A stretch of 64,000 nt of DNA from Paracoccus ravus (GCF_004522175.1 NZ_SDEB01000007.1:62001-126000); one strand, 5' to 3'; counted from the stretch's first letter, positions 9,464-19,090 are shown. Notes: generated by a model from the letters alone, not told the origin. Program-made: numbers and translations.

Positions 9464-9820
9464 TCAGCCGCGACCCTGGGCTTCCAGCATCATGCGCAGC
9501 ATCCGCTCTTCGGATTCCTCGTCGGCCGGCTTGGGACGGTCGATCTCGGCACCGAGAAGCAGCGCCATCGCGTCCTCTTCGGGCTCGTCGACCTCGATCT
9601 GGGTCTGAGTCGCCTCGATCATGCGCTCGCGCAGCTCATCCACGGGCTGGGTCTCGTCGGCAATCTCGCGCAAGGCCACGACGGGGTTCTTGTCATTGTC
9701 GCGGTCGATGGTCAGTTGGCTGCCGGACGCGATCTCGCGGGCGCGATGCGCGGCGAGCATAACGAGATCAAAACGGTTCGGAACCTTGTCGACGCAATCT
9801 TCGACTGTCACGCGGGCCAT
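9464..9820 (-). CDS. rpoZ: RNA polymerase omega subunit
   Basis: Small subunit that helps assemble the beta' subunit into RNA polymerase and that takes part in ppGpp binding in some bacteria. The 118-residue protein begins [20 protein letters not shown], the family hallmark, with the conserved AAHRAREI helix and an acidic C-terminal extension typical of alphaproteobacteria. It lies between folK and the alarmone synthetase gene on the same strand. Confidence 0.97.
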   Translation of the reverse strand: MARVTVEDCVDKVPNRFDLVMLAAHRAREIASGSQLTIDRDNDKNPVVALREIADETQPVDELRERMIEATQTQIEVDEPEEDAMALLLGAEIDRPKPADEESEERMLRMMLEAQGRG

Positions 9821-9851
9821 CGGTCACCTTTGGCTTGGAATCGGGGTGCAG

Positions 9852-9892
9852 GGCGAAGCCGGATGTTTCGCGCTTCGCCACGGGAATGTCAA
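9852..9892 (-). promoter_or_regulatory. Possible rpoZ promoter with inverted repeat
   Basis: On the minus strand a perfect TTGACA (9887-9892) overlaps the folK stop codon. It is followed after 18 bases by AAACAT (9863-9868), a weak -10. An 8-bp perfect inverted repeat (GGCGAAGC at 9852-9859, GCTTCGCC at 9872-9879) flanks the putative -10. It could be the rpoZ promoter, an operator, or simply a folK terminator hairpin without a T run. Confidence 0.35.
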
Positions 9893-10482
9893 GAAGTTAG
9901 GGGCGCTATATCCGCCTTCGCGGCAGGAGGCAAGGCGGCAAGCAACTCGGCCACCGTTTTCCCCAGTCTCGGGTGGCGCCAGCCTGGGGCAATCTCGGCC
10001 AGGGGCAGCAGGACAAAGCCACGATCCTGCATCCGCGGATGCGGCAGGACCAGCGTTTCGGGCGCTTCCACCACCTGACGTTCAAGGGAAAGCCCGCGCC
10101 ATTCGTCTTGGGTTGCAGCATCCGGCCGCACCAGATCCTCATAGGCGATCAGGTCCAGATCGATGCCGCGCGACTGCCAGCGCCCACCCTCGCGCCTGCG
10201 CCCCAGCGCCGCTTCGACCTCGTGCAGAGCGGCCAGTAGGCCCTCGGGTGACAATTCCGTTTGCAACTGGATCGCTGCGTTTACATAATCGGGTCCACTG
10301 CCGAGAGGAAAAGCCGGGCTGCGCCAGAATCGACTGACAGAAACAACGCGCATGCCGGAACGAAGGTCAATTTGCCGCGTTGCAAGTTGAAGGGTTTCTT
10401 CGGGGTTACCTGCCATGCTGGGCAGGTTCCCCCCGATTGCTACAAGAGCGGACTTTTCGGAAATTGAAGTGTTCTCATTCAT
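9889..10482 (-). CDS. folK: 2-amino-4-hydroxy-6-hydroxymethyldihydropteridine pyrophosphokinase
   Basis: Transfers pyrophosphate from ATP to the pterin precursor in folate synthesis. The 197-residue protein shows ALVAIGGNLP near the N-terminus, SRFWRSPAF, the HPPK signature around GRWQSRGIDLDLIAYED (about 100-116, with the Asp pair for metal binding), and PHPRMQDRGFVL. It is complete and somewhat longer than the E. coli enzyme. Its start codon is only 12 bases from the divergent start of the NYN gene, and its stop codon overlaps a TTGACA box in front of rpoZ. Confidence 0.95.
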   Translation of the reverse strand: MNENTSISEKSALVAIGGNLPSMAGNPEETLQLATRQIDLRSGMRVVSVSRFWRSPAFPLGSGPDYVNAAIQLQTELSPEGLLAALHEVEAALGRRREGGRWQSRGIDLDLIAYEDLVRPDAATQDEWRGLSLERQVVEAPETLVLPHPRMQDRGFVLLPLAEIAPGWRHPRLGKTVAELLAALPPAAKADIAPLTS

Positions 10483-10494
10483 GTCGAGGTAATC

Positions 10495-11046
10495 GTGTTT
10501 TACAAGGACGATCGGCTAGCGTTGTTTATAGACGGATCGAATCTTTACGCTGCTGCTAAATCGTTGGGCTTCGACATAGACTACAAACTCTTGCGCCAAG
10601 AGTTCGAGCGTCGTGGCAAGCTGATCCGGGCTTACTATTATACCGCGCTTCTGGAAAGCGAGGATTACTCTCCGATCCGCCCGCTGGTGGACTGGCTGAA
10701 TTACAACGGCTTCTCGATGGTGACGAAACCGGCGCGGGAATACACCGACGCGGTGGGACGTCGCAAGGTCAAGGGCAATATGGATGTCGAACTGGTCGTC
10801 AACGCCATGGAACTGGCGCCCCGGCTCGATCATGCCGTCCTGTTCTCGGGGGATGGCGATTTCAAGCCTCTGGTCGAAGCCCTGCAACGTCAGGGCGTTC
10901 GCGTTTCGGTGGTGTCCACCATGCGCAGCCAGCCTCCGATGATTGCCGATGAGTTGCGCCGTCAGGCGGATAATTTCATCGAACTGGATGCGCTGCGCGA
11001 GGTGATCGGTCGCCCCCCACGCGAGCCTGCGCCCAGCGAAACCTAG
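10495..11046 (+). CDS. NYN domain (LabA/DUF88-like) protein
   Basis: A 183-residue PIN-like fold protein of the NYN family, predicted to be a metal-dependent ribonuclease or nucleic-acid-binding protein. Conserved acidic sites are visible: FIDGSNL (11-17), GNMDVELVV (about 94-102) and FSGDGDFKPLV (about 121-131). These make the four-Asp active-site pattern. The start is GTG, supported by a GAGG element six bases upstream. A 15-residue C-terminal tail is Pro/Arg-rich. It is a single gene, divergent from folK with almost no space between. The substrate is unknown. Confidence 0.88.
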   Translation: MFYKDDRLALFIDGSNLYAAAKSLGFDIDYKLLRQEFERRGKLIRAYYYTALLESEDYSPIRPLVDWLNYNGFSMVTKPAREYTDAVGRRKVKGNMDVELVVNAMELAPRLDHAVLFSGDGDFKPLVEALQRQGVRVSVVSTMRSQPPMIADELRRQADNFIELDALREVIGRPPREPAPSET

Positions 11047-11122
11047 GCAAGCTTGGATTGGACAAGGCGCAGCACTTCTCCTAGAAACAGAAAAAGTGCA
11101 GCGAACTCAAGATGGTCCCTCT

Positions 11123-12112
11123 ATGTCCGCATCGGCAAGCCCGGCCCTGACGCCGGTATTCAGTCCAGGTTTCCGTCCGAAATCGGATCTCGCGGTCATC
11201 GTCGCCTGCGATGCGAATTACCTGCCCTATGCCGCGGTTCCTGCGCTGGCCCTGGCTGCGGCGGGGCACGCGCATGACGTGCTGATCGGCGGTCCCGAAC
11301 GACTCGATCTGCCCGATTTCCTGACCCAGGCCGGGATCGGCCATGTGGCTGCGCGCGATGACGGTTTGCTTGAGGCCCTGCCGCTTGACGCCCGCCGCTC
11401 GCTTGCGACCTATACCGAACTCTTCCTTGGCAATGCGCTGCGGCACCACTATCGCCGCATTCTGGTGATCGATGCCGATATTCTCTATGAGCGCGGCGAT
11501 CCGGCGCGGCTCATGGCGACGGATATGCTGGGCCGGGCGGTGGCGGCCGTGCGCGACAATCGCCAATGGCGCAGCCCCAATCGCAAGGTGCGCGAATTCC
11601 AGAAACTCGGCGAGCCGGCCCATCCCTATTTCAATGCCGGCGTGGTGATGGTCGATACCGAGGCCTTTGCGGAACAGGATCTGCCCGCCCGGGCCGCCGA
11701 TTTCGCCCGGAAGCATCTGGCGGGACTGGGCCGAGATCAGGCCTTGATGAACGGCATTCTCAAGGGTGAATGGGCCGAGATCAGCCCGCTCTGGAACTGG
11801 CAGTTCACCAGCGCCTCGGCGCATCTGACCAGCATGGCGGATCCGTGCCTGATCCATTTCATCGGCACGCGCAAACCCTGGCTCGAAAGCTCGCAGGGAA
11901 TCGTGCCGATGCGGATGCGCGACGCTTTCGGGCGTGTCTTGCGCAACCATTTCCCCGAGGCGCCGCAGGTCCGCAAGTCGCGCCATCGCCAATGGCCCGA
12001 TGCCTCGGCGCTGCGCGGGGCGCTGTTCCGGCAATGGCGCGCCGCGGGACCGATGCTGCGCTATCTGAACCGCTTTCCCGACCAATATACGATGGTCGAT
12101 CCGCGGGCCTAG
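11123..12112 (+). CDS. Family 8 glycosyltransferase
   Basis: A 329-residue predicted nucleotide-sugar transferase of the GT8 (LgtC/GlgA-like retaining) class. Visible features are an N-terminal Rossmann-like strand AVIVACDANYLPYA (about 24-37), the metal-binding DxD in LVIDADILYE (about 118-123), NAGVVMVD, RDQALMNGIL and IHFIGTRKPW near the end. It is probably used in lipopolysaccharide or surface polysaccharide synthesis, but the acceptor is unknown. ATG was chosen; a GTG nine codons upstream would give MQRTQDG, and neither has a strong ribosome site. Its end overlaps the end of the opposing OmpA-like gene by four bases. Confidence 0.87.
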   Translation: MSASASPALTPVFSPGFRPKSDLAVIVACDANYLPYAAVPALALAAAGHAHDVLIGGPERLDLPDFLTQAGIGHVAARDDGLLEALPLDARRSLATYTELFLGNALRHHYRRILVIDADILYERGDPARLMATDMLGRAVAAVRDNRQWRSPNRKVREFQKLGEPAHPYFNAGVVMVDTEAFAEQDLPARAADFARKHLAGLGRDQALMNGILKGEWAEISPLWNWQFTSASAHLTSMADPCLIHFIGTRKPWLESSQGIVPMRMRDAFGRVLRNHFPEAPQVRKSRHRQWPDASALRGALFRQWRAAGPMLRYLNRFPDQYTMVDPRA

Positions 12113-13521
12113 CGTTCGGTCAGCTTCAATTCGATCCGGCGGTTGGCGGCCAGCGCCGCCGGGTCCGTGCCGCTCAGGACCGGACGCGTATCCGCGAATC
12201 CCGCGGGCAACAGGCGGCTGGCGGGAAAGCCCAGATCATCCACCATATGGCGCACGACCGACAAGGCGCGGGCCTGGCTCAATTCCCAATTGTCCCGGTA
12301 GCGCCCCTGCCCCGACAGAGGCTGGCTGTCGGTATGGCCATCCACGCGGATGATCCAGTCGATTTCCGGCGGGATTTGACCAGAAATCTGCGTGAGCTGT
12401 TCGGTCACGCGGGCAATCTGGGCCTCGCCTTCGGGGGAAAGTGTCGCCTCTCCGGCAGGAAACAGCACTTCCGAGGAAAAAACGAAACGGTCCCCCACGA
12501 CCTTGACGCCCTCGCGCCCCGCCAGGATCTGCGAGATCCGGCCAAAGAATTCCGAGCGGTAGCGCGCCAGATCCTTGGCCTCGGCCTCGGCCTTGCTGCG
12601 GGCCTCTTCCTCAAGGCCGCGACGCTTGCGCTCCTCTTCGGCGGCACGGATCAACGCGACGTTGAGCTGTCGGCCCAGATCCTCGACCTGTAGCTCGGCC
12701 TCGCGCTTGTCCTCGCCCGCCACCTGCAGAACCGATTGCAGGCTGCCAAGCTGGTTGTTCAATTGTGCGACCTGCTGGTTGAGCAAGGCGACCCGGCGCT
12801 GATCCTCGGTCGAAAGCGCCTCTTGCTGCGACAATTGCTGTTGCGCCAAGGCGAGCAATCCCGCCTGACGATCGGCCTCGCTGCCTTGTGCCTCGAGTTG
12901 CTCGCCCAGTTCCTTTTTCGCGGCATCGGCCGCGGCCAGCAGGGTCAGCGTTTCCTCGGCCTGTTTTCGCGCCGCGTCCAGGGCCAAGGTCGTCGCGGTC
13001 AGTGCGGCGTCGGATTTGCCCAGCCGCTCTTCCAACGCCTTCGCAGCGGCGGCGTCGACAAGCCGGGCGGCCTCGGCCTCGGACAGTTTTTGCTGGGTCT
13101 GGGCCAGTTCGCCGGTCTTGTCCTGCGCCTCTTGCCGCAGGTCGGCGACCAGCGCCTCGAGCGCCTCGCGGCGCGCGGCTGCAAGCCGGGCGGCCTCTGT
13201 CTGGGCGTCGATCTCGCCCCTGGCCTGCGCCACGGCGGCCTCAGACGCCGCCAGACGGCTGCGTTCCGCCGCCAGGTCACGATCAAGCACCTGCGCCTGC
13301 TGCTCGGAACTCGACAGCGCATTGCTGAGCGAGGCGACGCGATCGCCCAATTGCTGCAATTCACTGTCCTGCGACGTGATGCGCTGGCGCAGCACCGATT
13401 GCAGCACCATGAAGATGGTCAGGGCAAAGATCAGCACCAGCAGCAAAGTGGACATGGCATCGACGAAACCCGGCCATATATTGGCCGAGAAACGCTCATT
13501 GCCCTTTCGGCTAAGCCCCAT
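12109..13521 (-). CDS. OmpA/MotB-like peptidoglycan-binding protein with coiled coil
   Basis: A 470-residue inner-membrane protein. A single N-terminal membrane segment (about 22-43, STLLLVLIFALTIFMVLQSV) is followed by about 270 residues of Ala/Glu/Gln-rich coiled coil and then an OmpA-like peptidoglycan-binding domain (about 345-470) with RVDGHTDSQPL, LSQARALSVV and NRRIELKLTER. This is the layout of MotB- or TolR-type stator partners with an unusually long periplasmic spacer. It overlaps the preceding MotA/TolQ-like gene by 11 bases, so the two very likely form one complex. The process that it powers is not known; no flagellar or Tol genes are nearby. Confidence 0.85.
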   Translation of the reverse strand: MGLSRKGNERFSANIWPGFVDAMSTLLLVLIFALTIFMVLQSVLRQRITSQDSELQQLGDRVASLSNALSSSEQQAQVLDRDLAAERSRLAASEAAVAQARGEIDAQTEAARLAAARREALEALVADLRQEAQDKTGELAQTQQKLSEAEAARLVDAAAAKALEERLGKSDAALTATTLALDAARKQAEETLTLLAAADAAKKELGEQLEAQGSEADRQAGLLALAQQQLSQQEALSTEDQRRVALLNQQVAQLNNQLGSLQSVLQVAGEDKREAELQVEDLGRQLNVALIRAAEEERKRRGLEEEARSKAEAEAKDLARYRSEFFGRISQILAGREGVKVVGDRFVFSSEVLFPAGEATLSPEGEAQIARVTEQLTQISGQIPPEIDWIIRVDGHTDSQPLSGQGRYRDNWELSQARALSVVRHMVDDLGFPASRLLPAGFADTRPVLSGTDPAALAANRRIELKLTER

Positions 13522-15187
13522 GACCCGCCTCCAGCGCGCGGATGGCGCGGGTCAGGGCGGCCATATCCTCGCGCAATTCGGCAATGAGCCCGTCGCGCCC
13601 GCTCGCGGATTCCTCGACCAGTCGGCCCAGTTGCACATCGATCGAGCGCAGCCGCATCCGTGCCTCGGGGTCGTCATGCGCGACGGTCTTGGCCTCGGAC
13701 AGTTCGATCAACCGCTCCTGTCCCTCGGCAAGCCGCGTCAATGCGCGCGAAATCGCGGCGATCTGCGCGCCGTCCTGTTCGCGCTCGGACGCGGGCTGCG
13801 CCATCAGCGCGAGACGCTGCTGCCCCTCGGTGATCCGGGCAAGCGCCTGCGAAAACTCATCCGGCATCCGAACTTCCGGCACCGTCCTCGCCAGCGAAAC
13901 AAGCTGGTCCTGACCTTCGGTAAAACGGTCAAAGGCCCGGTCCAGCGCGACGATCAGGCTTTCCAGCCGCGCGCCTTCCGAGGTGGCCGAGGTCGTGGCA
14001 TCGACCAGCCGTTCCTGCTGATCGCTCAGCCGTTCCAGAATTTCGCTGAGCCGACGATGGCTTTCGGCCTGGGCCTGACGTTCGGCCGCAAGCTCGGTGG
14101 CAAGCGCGTCACGGTCCGAGCCGATCATGCCCACCAGCCGCTCGACCCCGCCCGCCAGCGCCAGAGAGCGGGCATCGGCCTCTGACGCTTCCTGGTCGCG
14201 CAACTCGTCGCGGCGATGGTAGAAATCCTGCAGATCGCCAAGCTGCCCACCCATACCCATCAGGAATTCAGCCAGATGGGTCTCGTTCAGGCCGGATTCG
14301 CCCGCCGCCATGCCGATCCGCGTGAACGAGGACAGCCATTCCTCGAGTTCGCGATAAAAGCGGTTCTGGCCGTGGCTGGCAAAAAGATCGAGCAGCCCCA
14401 CCACGAGCGATCCGGCAAGTCCCAGAAGCGAACTGGAAAAGGCCGTCGCCATGCCGCCAAGCTGGGTTTCGAGCCCATGCATCAGCTTGTCAAAGACCGC
14501 GACCCCGGTATCGCCTTGTTCGGGCGCAAGGGTGCGGATGGTCTCGACGATAGCGGGAACGGTCGTCGCGAGACCGTAGAATGTCCCCAGAAGGCCCAGA
14601 AAGATCAGCAGGTTGGCCAGATAGCGCGTGATGTCGCGCGCCTCGTCGATCCGGGTGGCCACGGATTCGAGGATCGAACGCGAGGATTCCGTCGAGATCG
14701 TCGTGCCGACCGGGCCACGGCCGCCAAGCAGGGCCGCAAGGGGTGCCAGAAGACGGGGCGCGGAATTCGCCGGGGCCATGTCGGCCTGTGCGTAACCCAG
14801 TTTTCCGGCGGCGAAACGCTCGATCCAGCTGACCGAATTGATGAGCTGCGCGACCTGCCAGAAACAGGTCAGAACCCCCAGCGCAAAGACGACAAGGATC
14901 GTGCCGTTCAGCCAGGGATTGGCATAGAACACCGGCAGGATGCGGCCATAGGCGAACCAGCCCCCGGTCCCGACCAGCCCCAGCACGATCAGCATCAAGA
15001 CGACCTGACGGACCGGTTGCGAGAAATGGGGCTCGGCCGCCGGGCGTCCACGGGCCTGCGCGGCGCGATTGGCGGTCAGCCGCTCGGCGCGTTCCTTTCG
15101 GCTCGCCGGAGAATTTTCTCGGGACGGAAGCGCACCGCCCATGTCATCGCTATCGGCCTGGGACAAGCCCGCCCCCTTTTCCTGCAT
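13511..15187 (-). CDS. MotA/TolQ/ExbB-like membrane protein with coiled-coil tail
   Basis: A 558-residue protein with a charged N-terminal region (1-55), two membrane segments (about 60-82 and 93-115) and a later pair (about 190-215 and 250-270). The later pair carries the proton-channel family features LLIFLGLLGTFYGLATTV and ATAFSSSLLGLAGSLVVGLLD. The last 250 residues form a cytoplasmic coiled coil. It is probably the ion-conducting half of a MotAB/TolQR-like stator, the other half being the overlapping downstream OmpA-like gene. The tail is much longer than in TolQ or MotA. ZorA of the Zorya defence system also has a long tail, but no ZorC, ZorD or ZorE gene is present. Confidence 0.83.
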   Translation of the reverse strand: MQEKGAGLSQADSDDMGGALPSRENSPASRKERAERLTANRAAQARGRPAAEPHFSQPVRQVVLMLIVLGLVGTGGWFAYGRILPVFYANPWLNGTILVVFALGVLTCFWQVAQLINSVSWIERFAAGKLGYAQADMAPANSAPRLLAPLAALLGGRGPVGTTISTESSRSILESVATRIDEARDITRYLANLLIFLGLLGTFYGLATTVPAIVETIRTLAPEQGDTGVAVFDKLMHGLETQLGGMATAFSSSLLGLAGSLVVGLLDLFASHGQNRFYRELEEWLSSFTRIGMAAGESGLNETHLAEFLMGMGGQLGDLQDFYHRRDELRDQEASEADARSLALAGGVERLVGMIGSDRDALATELAAERQAQAESHRRLSEILERLSDQQERLVDATTSATSEGARLESLIVALDRAFDRFTEGQDQLVSLARTVPEVRMPDEFSQALARITEGQQRLALMAQPASEREQDGAQIAAISRALTRLAEGQERLIELSEAKTVAHDDPEARMRLRSIDVQLGRLVEESASGRDGLIAELREDMAALTRAIRALEAGHGA

Positions 15188-15252
15188 TCAACCTGAGTGT
15201 AGAGGCCGGGCGCGACGATGCAAGCGGCAGAAAAGCATTTGCCGCAAAAGGT

Positions 15253-15822
15253 TTAATCCGCGGAATCAGGCCCTTCTTCGGGGATTGGCAGCAACTGGCG
15301 CACGCGCAGGGTCAGGGCGTCCAGATCGAGGTCGGTGACCCCCATGCCCACAAGGTGAGAAACCGTGTTGAAGAGGTAATCGGCATTGGGCCCCCGGCCA
15401 CCATGCGCATGGGCGATGATATGGGCCTGTTCCTCGATTTCCAGACTGCCGGCATATTGGACGTGATCGCGGCGGATGACATAGGCCACGGCCTCGACCT
15501 CGCGGCCGTCATCCAGACGCACCGGCAAAAGCAGTTCCTCATAGGCATTCGTCGTCAGCTCGCGCAGGCGTAGCCCCTCGAGCGCCTCGGGCCAATCTTC
15601 GGGTTCGACCCGCAGCGCCATGCCATGGCAGGATGCCTCGGCATCCGCGTCGAGGCCAAGCACGAGCCCCGGGGATTCTTCCGTTCCGCGATAGCGGATC
15701 GAGCGCAGGCAGAATCGGCGCGCAAACCCCATCAGATTCGCGCCGCGCGATTCCGCGACGCGAAAGCCCGGGTCCCACATCAGGGAACCATAGGCAAAGA
15801 CCCAATGTTGCGGCCCGGTCAC
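15253..15822 (-). CDS. ChaC-like gamma-glutamylcyclotransferase
   Basis: Predicted to cleave gamma-glutamyl peptides such as glutathione, releasing 5-oxoproline. From the GTG start it has 189 residues. The family substrate-binding segment HWVFAYGSLMWDPGF lies right after the start, and YEELLLPV carries the likely catalytic Glu. GTG is chosen because AAAGGATGG precedes it at a good distance and the upstream frame overlaps the divergent DUF2125 gene. The open frame runs much further upstream, but that part is the shadow of the opposite gene. Confidence 0.85.
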   Translation of the reverse strand: MTGPQHWVFAYGSLMWDPGFRVAESRGANLMGFARRFCLRSIRYRGTEESPGLVLGLDADAEASCHGMALRVEPEDWPEALEGLRLRELTTNAYEELLLPVRLDDGREVEAVAYVIRRDHVQYAGSLEIEEQAHIIAHAHGGRGPNADYLFNTVSHLVGMGVTDLDLDALTLRVRQLLPIPEEGPDSAD

Positions 15823-15913
15823 GCTCTGGCCATCCTTTCGCGCTTTCTCTCGCACCAGACTTAGGACAGGATGAGGGCCGCACCAAGTCGTCCGGGACAA
15901 GTCCGAGGAAAGA

Positions 15914-16939
15914 TTGCGTAGATTCATCATCCTGATCGCCATTGTCGCAGGCCTGCTGATCGTCTTTCGCATCGGGGCAGAGCGCATCCTGCTGCGGGAA
16001 CTCGGCAAGATGGCCGAGGCCGGAACCGGCTTCACCGCCGAGGCGATCGCGCCCCTTGGCAATCCGCTGCGGCTCGGTGCGCGGCTGACCGCGCCAAGGA
16101 TCGAGACGCCCTCGGGCAGCATCGCGATGGATGCGGCCGAGATCTCGGTCTCGCTCCTGTCGCCCATGACCGCGCGACTGCGACTGGGCGACACGGTGAC
16201 CGCCGATCTGGGCGCGGGACCGCATCGCATCGGGCTGGTCGATCCGCAGGCGAGCCTTTCGGTGATGCCGCTGCGCGGCTTTGCCCCGGACAGGCTTGCG
16301 GTCACCACCGGCGCGCTCCGGCTCGAGGACCAGGACTTCACCGGGCCGCTTTCCCTCATCGCCGTGGTCTCCCCGACCGAAACGACGGCGCCCAGAGCCA
16401 GTGCGGCGGCCTATGACCTTGATCTGAAGCTTGCCGAGATCCAGCCGGGCGCTTTGGCGCAACTGACAGGGCTGCCCTCGGATATGGCGCGGTTGCAGCC
16501 GCTGGCGCTGGATGCGGCGCTGCGGGTCTGGCTTGATGCGCTGCCGACCGCGCGCGCCTTGCAGCAGGTTCCGACGCCCTTTCCGACCGGGCTGCGGCTT
16601 GATCGTGTCACGCTGCAAAGCGGACCGATCGGCGCCAATCTGATCGGACGCCTCGAAGCCGATTCCACGGGTCGCGCCATGGGCGCTCTTGCGCTTTACA
16701 CTGCTGATATCGTTGAGCTTCTGCGCTCGGCCAGTGACGCGGGTCTGATCCCCAAGGCGGCGCTGCTGCTGGGACAGGGCATGGTCGGCGCGCTCTCGAA
16801 ACTGCCGCTTCCGGATGGGCCGGACGGACCCTACCCCGCCGCCCAGCCCGGTGAGCTGCGCCTGCCGGTGAGTTTCGCGGATGGCAAGACGGCGCTGGGA
16901 CCGATACCGCTCGGCCCGGCCCCGCTGCTGCGTCCCTGA
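15914..16939 (+). CDS. DUF2125 domain-containing protein
   Basis: A 341-residue protein with one N-terminal hydrophobic segment (about 4-19, FIILIAIVAGLLIVF), either a membrane anchor or signal peptide, followed by beta-rich sequence typical of the DUF2125 family of alphaproteobacteria. The start is TTG, supported by GAGGAAAG directly upstream. The family's role is unknown; an envelope location is inferred from the N-terminus. It is divergent from the ChaC-like gene and converges with tyrA. Confidence 0.8.
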   Translation: MRRFIILIAIVAGLLIVFRIGAERILLRELGKMAEAGTGFTAEAIAPLGNPLRLGARLTAPRIETPSGSIAMDAAEISVSLLSPMTARLRLGDTVTADLGAGPHRIGLVDPQASLSVMPLRGFAPDRLAVTTGALRLEDQDFTGPLSLIAVVSPTETTAPRASAAAYDLDLKLAEIQPGALAQLTGLPSDMARLQPLALDAALRVWLDALPTARALQQVPTPFPTGLRLDRVTLQSGPIGANLIGRLEADSTGRAMGALALYTADIVELLRSASDAGLIPKAALLLGQGMVGALSKLPLPDGPDGPYPAAQPGELRLPVSFADGKTALGPIPLGPAPLLRP

Positions 16940-16985
16940 CGGCGGGGCGACCAGACGCCGTGCAAAGGCGCAGTTCGGAGTCGGT

Positions 16986-17921
16986 TCAGATCCGGGCCTT
17001 TTCCGCGCTGCGCTGGTTGCGCCCGAAATCTGGGGCGGCAGTGTCCTGCCCGGCCTCGATAATGCCACGCCGGATCGCTCTGGTCCGGGTGAAATAGTCA
17101 AAGAGGTGATCCCCGTCGCCCATCCGAATCGCGCGCTGCAAGACGAAAAGCTCTTCGGTGAAGCGGCCGAGAATGTCGAGCACTGCCTCTTTGTTCTGCA
17201 GGAACACATCACGCCACATGGTCGGGTCCGAGGCCGCGATCCGGGTGAAGTCCCTGAACCCGGCGGCGGAATATTGCACCACTTCGCTTTCGGTGACGCG
17301 CTTGAGGTGATCGGCCACGCCCACCATCGTATAGGCGATCAGATGCGGCGTATGGCTGGTCACGGCAAGGACCAGGTCATGATGCGCGGCATCCATCCGC
17401 TCGGTCTTGGCACCAAAGCCCTGGACCAGCGTTTCGATGCGAGCAACCGCGTCGGAATCGGCGTGCTCCTCGGGCGTGAAGAGCCACCAGCGGTTCTTGA
17501 AAAGCGAGGCAAAACCGGATCTTGGACCGGAATGTTCGGTTCCGGCGAGGGGGTGGCCGGGAATGAAATGGACGCCTTCGGGCAAATGCGGGGCGACGGC
17601 CGTGACCACCGCCTGCTTGACCGATCCGACATCCGTGACCGTCGCGCCGGGCTTCAGATGGGGCGCGATCTCGGCCGCGACGGCGGCCATCGCACCGACC
17701 GGAACCGCCAGCACAACAAGGTCTGCGTCCCGAACCGCCTCAGCGGCGGTCTCGCAGACCCGGTCCACCAATCCGATCTCCAGCGCGGTGGCGCGGGTCT
17801 CGCTGCTGCGGGCATGGCCGACGATCTCACGCGCCAGACCCACTTCGCGCATGGCCAGAGCCATCGAGCCCGCGATCAACCCAAGCCCGATCAGCGCGAC
17901 ACGGTCATAGATCACGCTCAT
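16986..17921 (-). CDS. tyrA: Prephenate/cyclohexadienyl dehydrogenase
   Basis: NAD(P)-dependent dehydrogenase of tyrosine synthesis, acting on prephenate and/or arogenate. The 311-residue protein has a Rossmann fold with GLGLIAGS (12-19), VLAVPVG, DVGSVK and the substrate-binding [11 protein letters not shown] (about 131-141). There is no chorismate mutase or ACT domain. Its start overlaps the stop of hisC by four bases, so it is translationally coupled to that aminotransferase. In alphaproteobacteria the HisC paralogue next to tyrA often also serves aromatic amino acid transamination. Confidence 0.93.
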   Translation of the reverse strand: MSVIYDRVALIGLGLIAGSMALAMREVGLAREIVGHARSSETRATALEIGLVDRVCETAAEAVRDADLVVLAVPVGAMAAVAAEIAPHLKPGATVTDVGSVKQAVVTAVAPHLPEGVHFIPGHPLAGTEHSGPRSGFASLFKNRWWLFTPEEHADSDAVARIETLVQGFGAKTERMDAAHHDLVLAVTSHTPHLIAYTMVGVADHLKRVTESEVVQYSAAGFRDFTRIAASDPTMWRDVFLQNKEAVLDILGRFTEELFVLQRAIRMGDGDHLFDYFTRTRAIRRGIIEAGQDTAAPDFGRNQRSAEKARI

Positions 17922-19024
17922 GCCTCGCTACCCGCGCGCTCGGCCATGAACTGGCCGATGACATGGGCGACGCGCCGGCATGAGGCCTCGTCGCCCACGG
18001 TGATGCGCAGGCAATTCGGCAAGCCGTAGCCCGCCACGAGGCGCACGATCAGGCCCTGGGCCTTCAGCGCCTCGTCGCAGGCATTGGCGATCTCGGGGCT
18101 GGCGAAGCGCGCGAGGATGAAATTCGCGCATGACGTGTCAGAGGGCACGCCTTTTTCGGCCAGAGCCTCGGCCAGCCATGCCCGCATCCGGGCATTTTCA
18201 TGCTGGCAGCGCGCGACATGGTCACGGTCGCGCATCGCGGCTTCGGCGGCATCGAGCGCGGTCGAGGACAGGTTGAAAGGACCGCGGATCCGGTTCAGCA
18301 CGTCGATGATCTCGCGCGGGCCATAGCCCCAACCGATGCGCAGGCCCCCCAATCCGTAGATTTTCGAGAAAGTGCGGGTCATGAAGACATTGGGCAGGCG
18401 CGTCGCGAGGTCCGCCCCGCCATCGTAATCCTCTACATATTCGGCATAGGCGGCATCGACGACGATGATCGCCTGCGGAACGGCGCGGGCGAGGCGCTCA
18501 AGTTCCGGCAGTCCGACCATGGTGCCGGTCGGGTTGTTCGGATTGGCGACAAAGACCAGACGCGTGCGCTCGGTCGCGCCTGCAATCAGCGCGTCGATAT
18601 CGGTGACGCGGTCGCGCTCGGCGACCTCGACCGGCGTCGCGCCCGCCGCATGGGCCGAGATGCGATACATCAGAAAGCCATGCTCGGTGAACAGGACCTC
18701 GGTTCCCGGCCCGGCATAGGCCTGACACAGGAAATGGATGATTTCATCCGAGCCCACGCCGCAGATGATGCGGTTGGGATCGAGGCCATGCACCTCACCG
18801 ATCGTGGCCCGCAGCCCGGCATGGTCGGTATTGGGATAGCGATGCAGCGTATGGGCCGAACGCATCACCGCCTCGCGCGCCTTGTCCGAAGGGCCGAAGG
18901 GGTTTTCGTTCGATGACAGTTTCACCGCGTTATCAATTCCGGCGACCTTGGCTGCGCCGCCCTGATAGAGCGAAATCTCCATGATCCCGGGTTGCGGAGC
19001 GATGGTCGTTTGGTTCTGCGACAT
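17918..19024 (-). CDS. hisC: Histidinol-phosphate aminotransferase
   Basis: PLP-dependent class II aminotransferase, 368 residues. It shows [11 protein letters not shown] (37-47), the PLP Asp region in VDAAYAEY, the Schiff-base Lys in [15 protein letters not shown] (about 224-238) and a C-terminal LRITVG segment. The sequence fits HisC. The coupling with tyrA suggests that it works on aromatic 2-oxo acids as well as, or instead of, histidinol phosphate; that is inference. It lies 66 bases after ccmG on the same strand and may be read from the same transcript. Confidence 0.92.
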   Translation of the reverse strand: MSQNQTTIAPQPGIMEISLYQGGAAKVAGIDNAVKLSSNENPFGPSDKAREAVMRSAHTLHRYPNTDHAGLRATIGEVHGLDPNRIICGVGSDEIIHFLCQAYAGPGTEVLFTEHGFLMYRISAHAAGATPVEVAERDRVTDIDALIAGATERTRLVFVANPNNPTGTMVGLPELERLARAVPQAIIVVDAAYAEYVEDYDGGADLATRLPNVFMTRTFSKIYGLGGLRIGWGYGPREIIDVLNRIRGPFNLSSTALDAAEAAMRDRDHVARCQHENARMRAWLAEALAEKGVPSDTSCANFILARFASPEIANACDEALKAQGLIVRLVAGYGLPNCLRITVGDEASCRRVAHVIGQFMAERAGSEA

Positions 19025-19090
19025 GTCTGGCCTCTTGCAAGCCCGCTTGTCTTAGCCGTCGCCGCCCGGCTTGGAAAGATGACACGGGCG

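Noticed and set aside
12109..15187. Zorya-type anti-phage system
   Set aside because: The ZorA/ZorB-like pair lacks any ZorC, ZorD or ZorE partner; neighbours are a glycosyltransferase and a ChaC-like gene.
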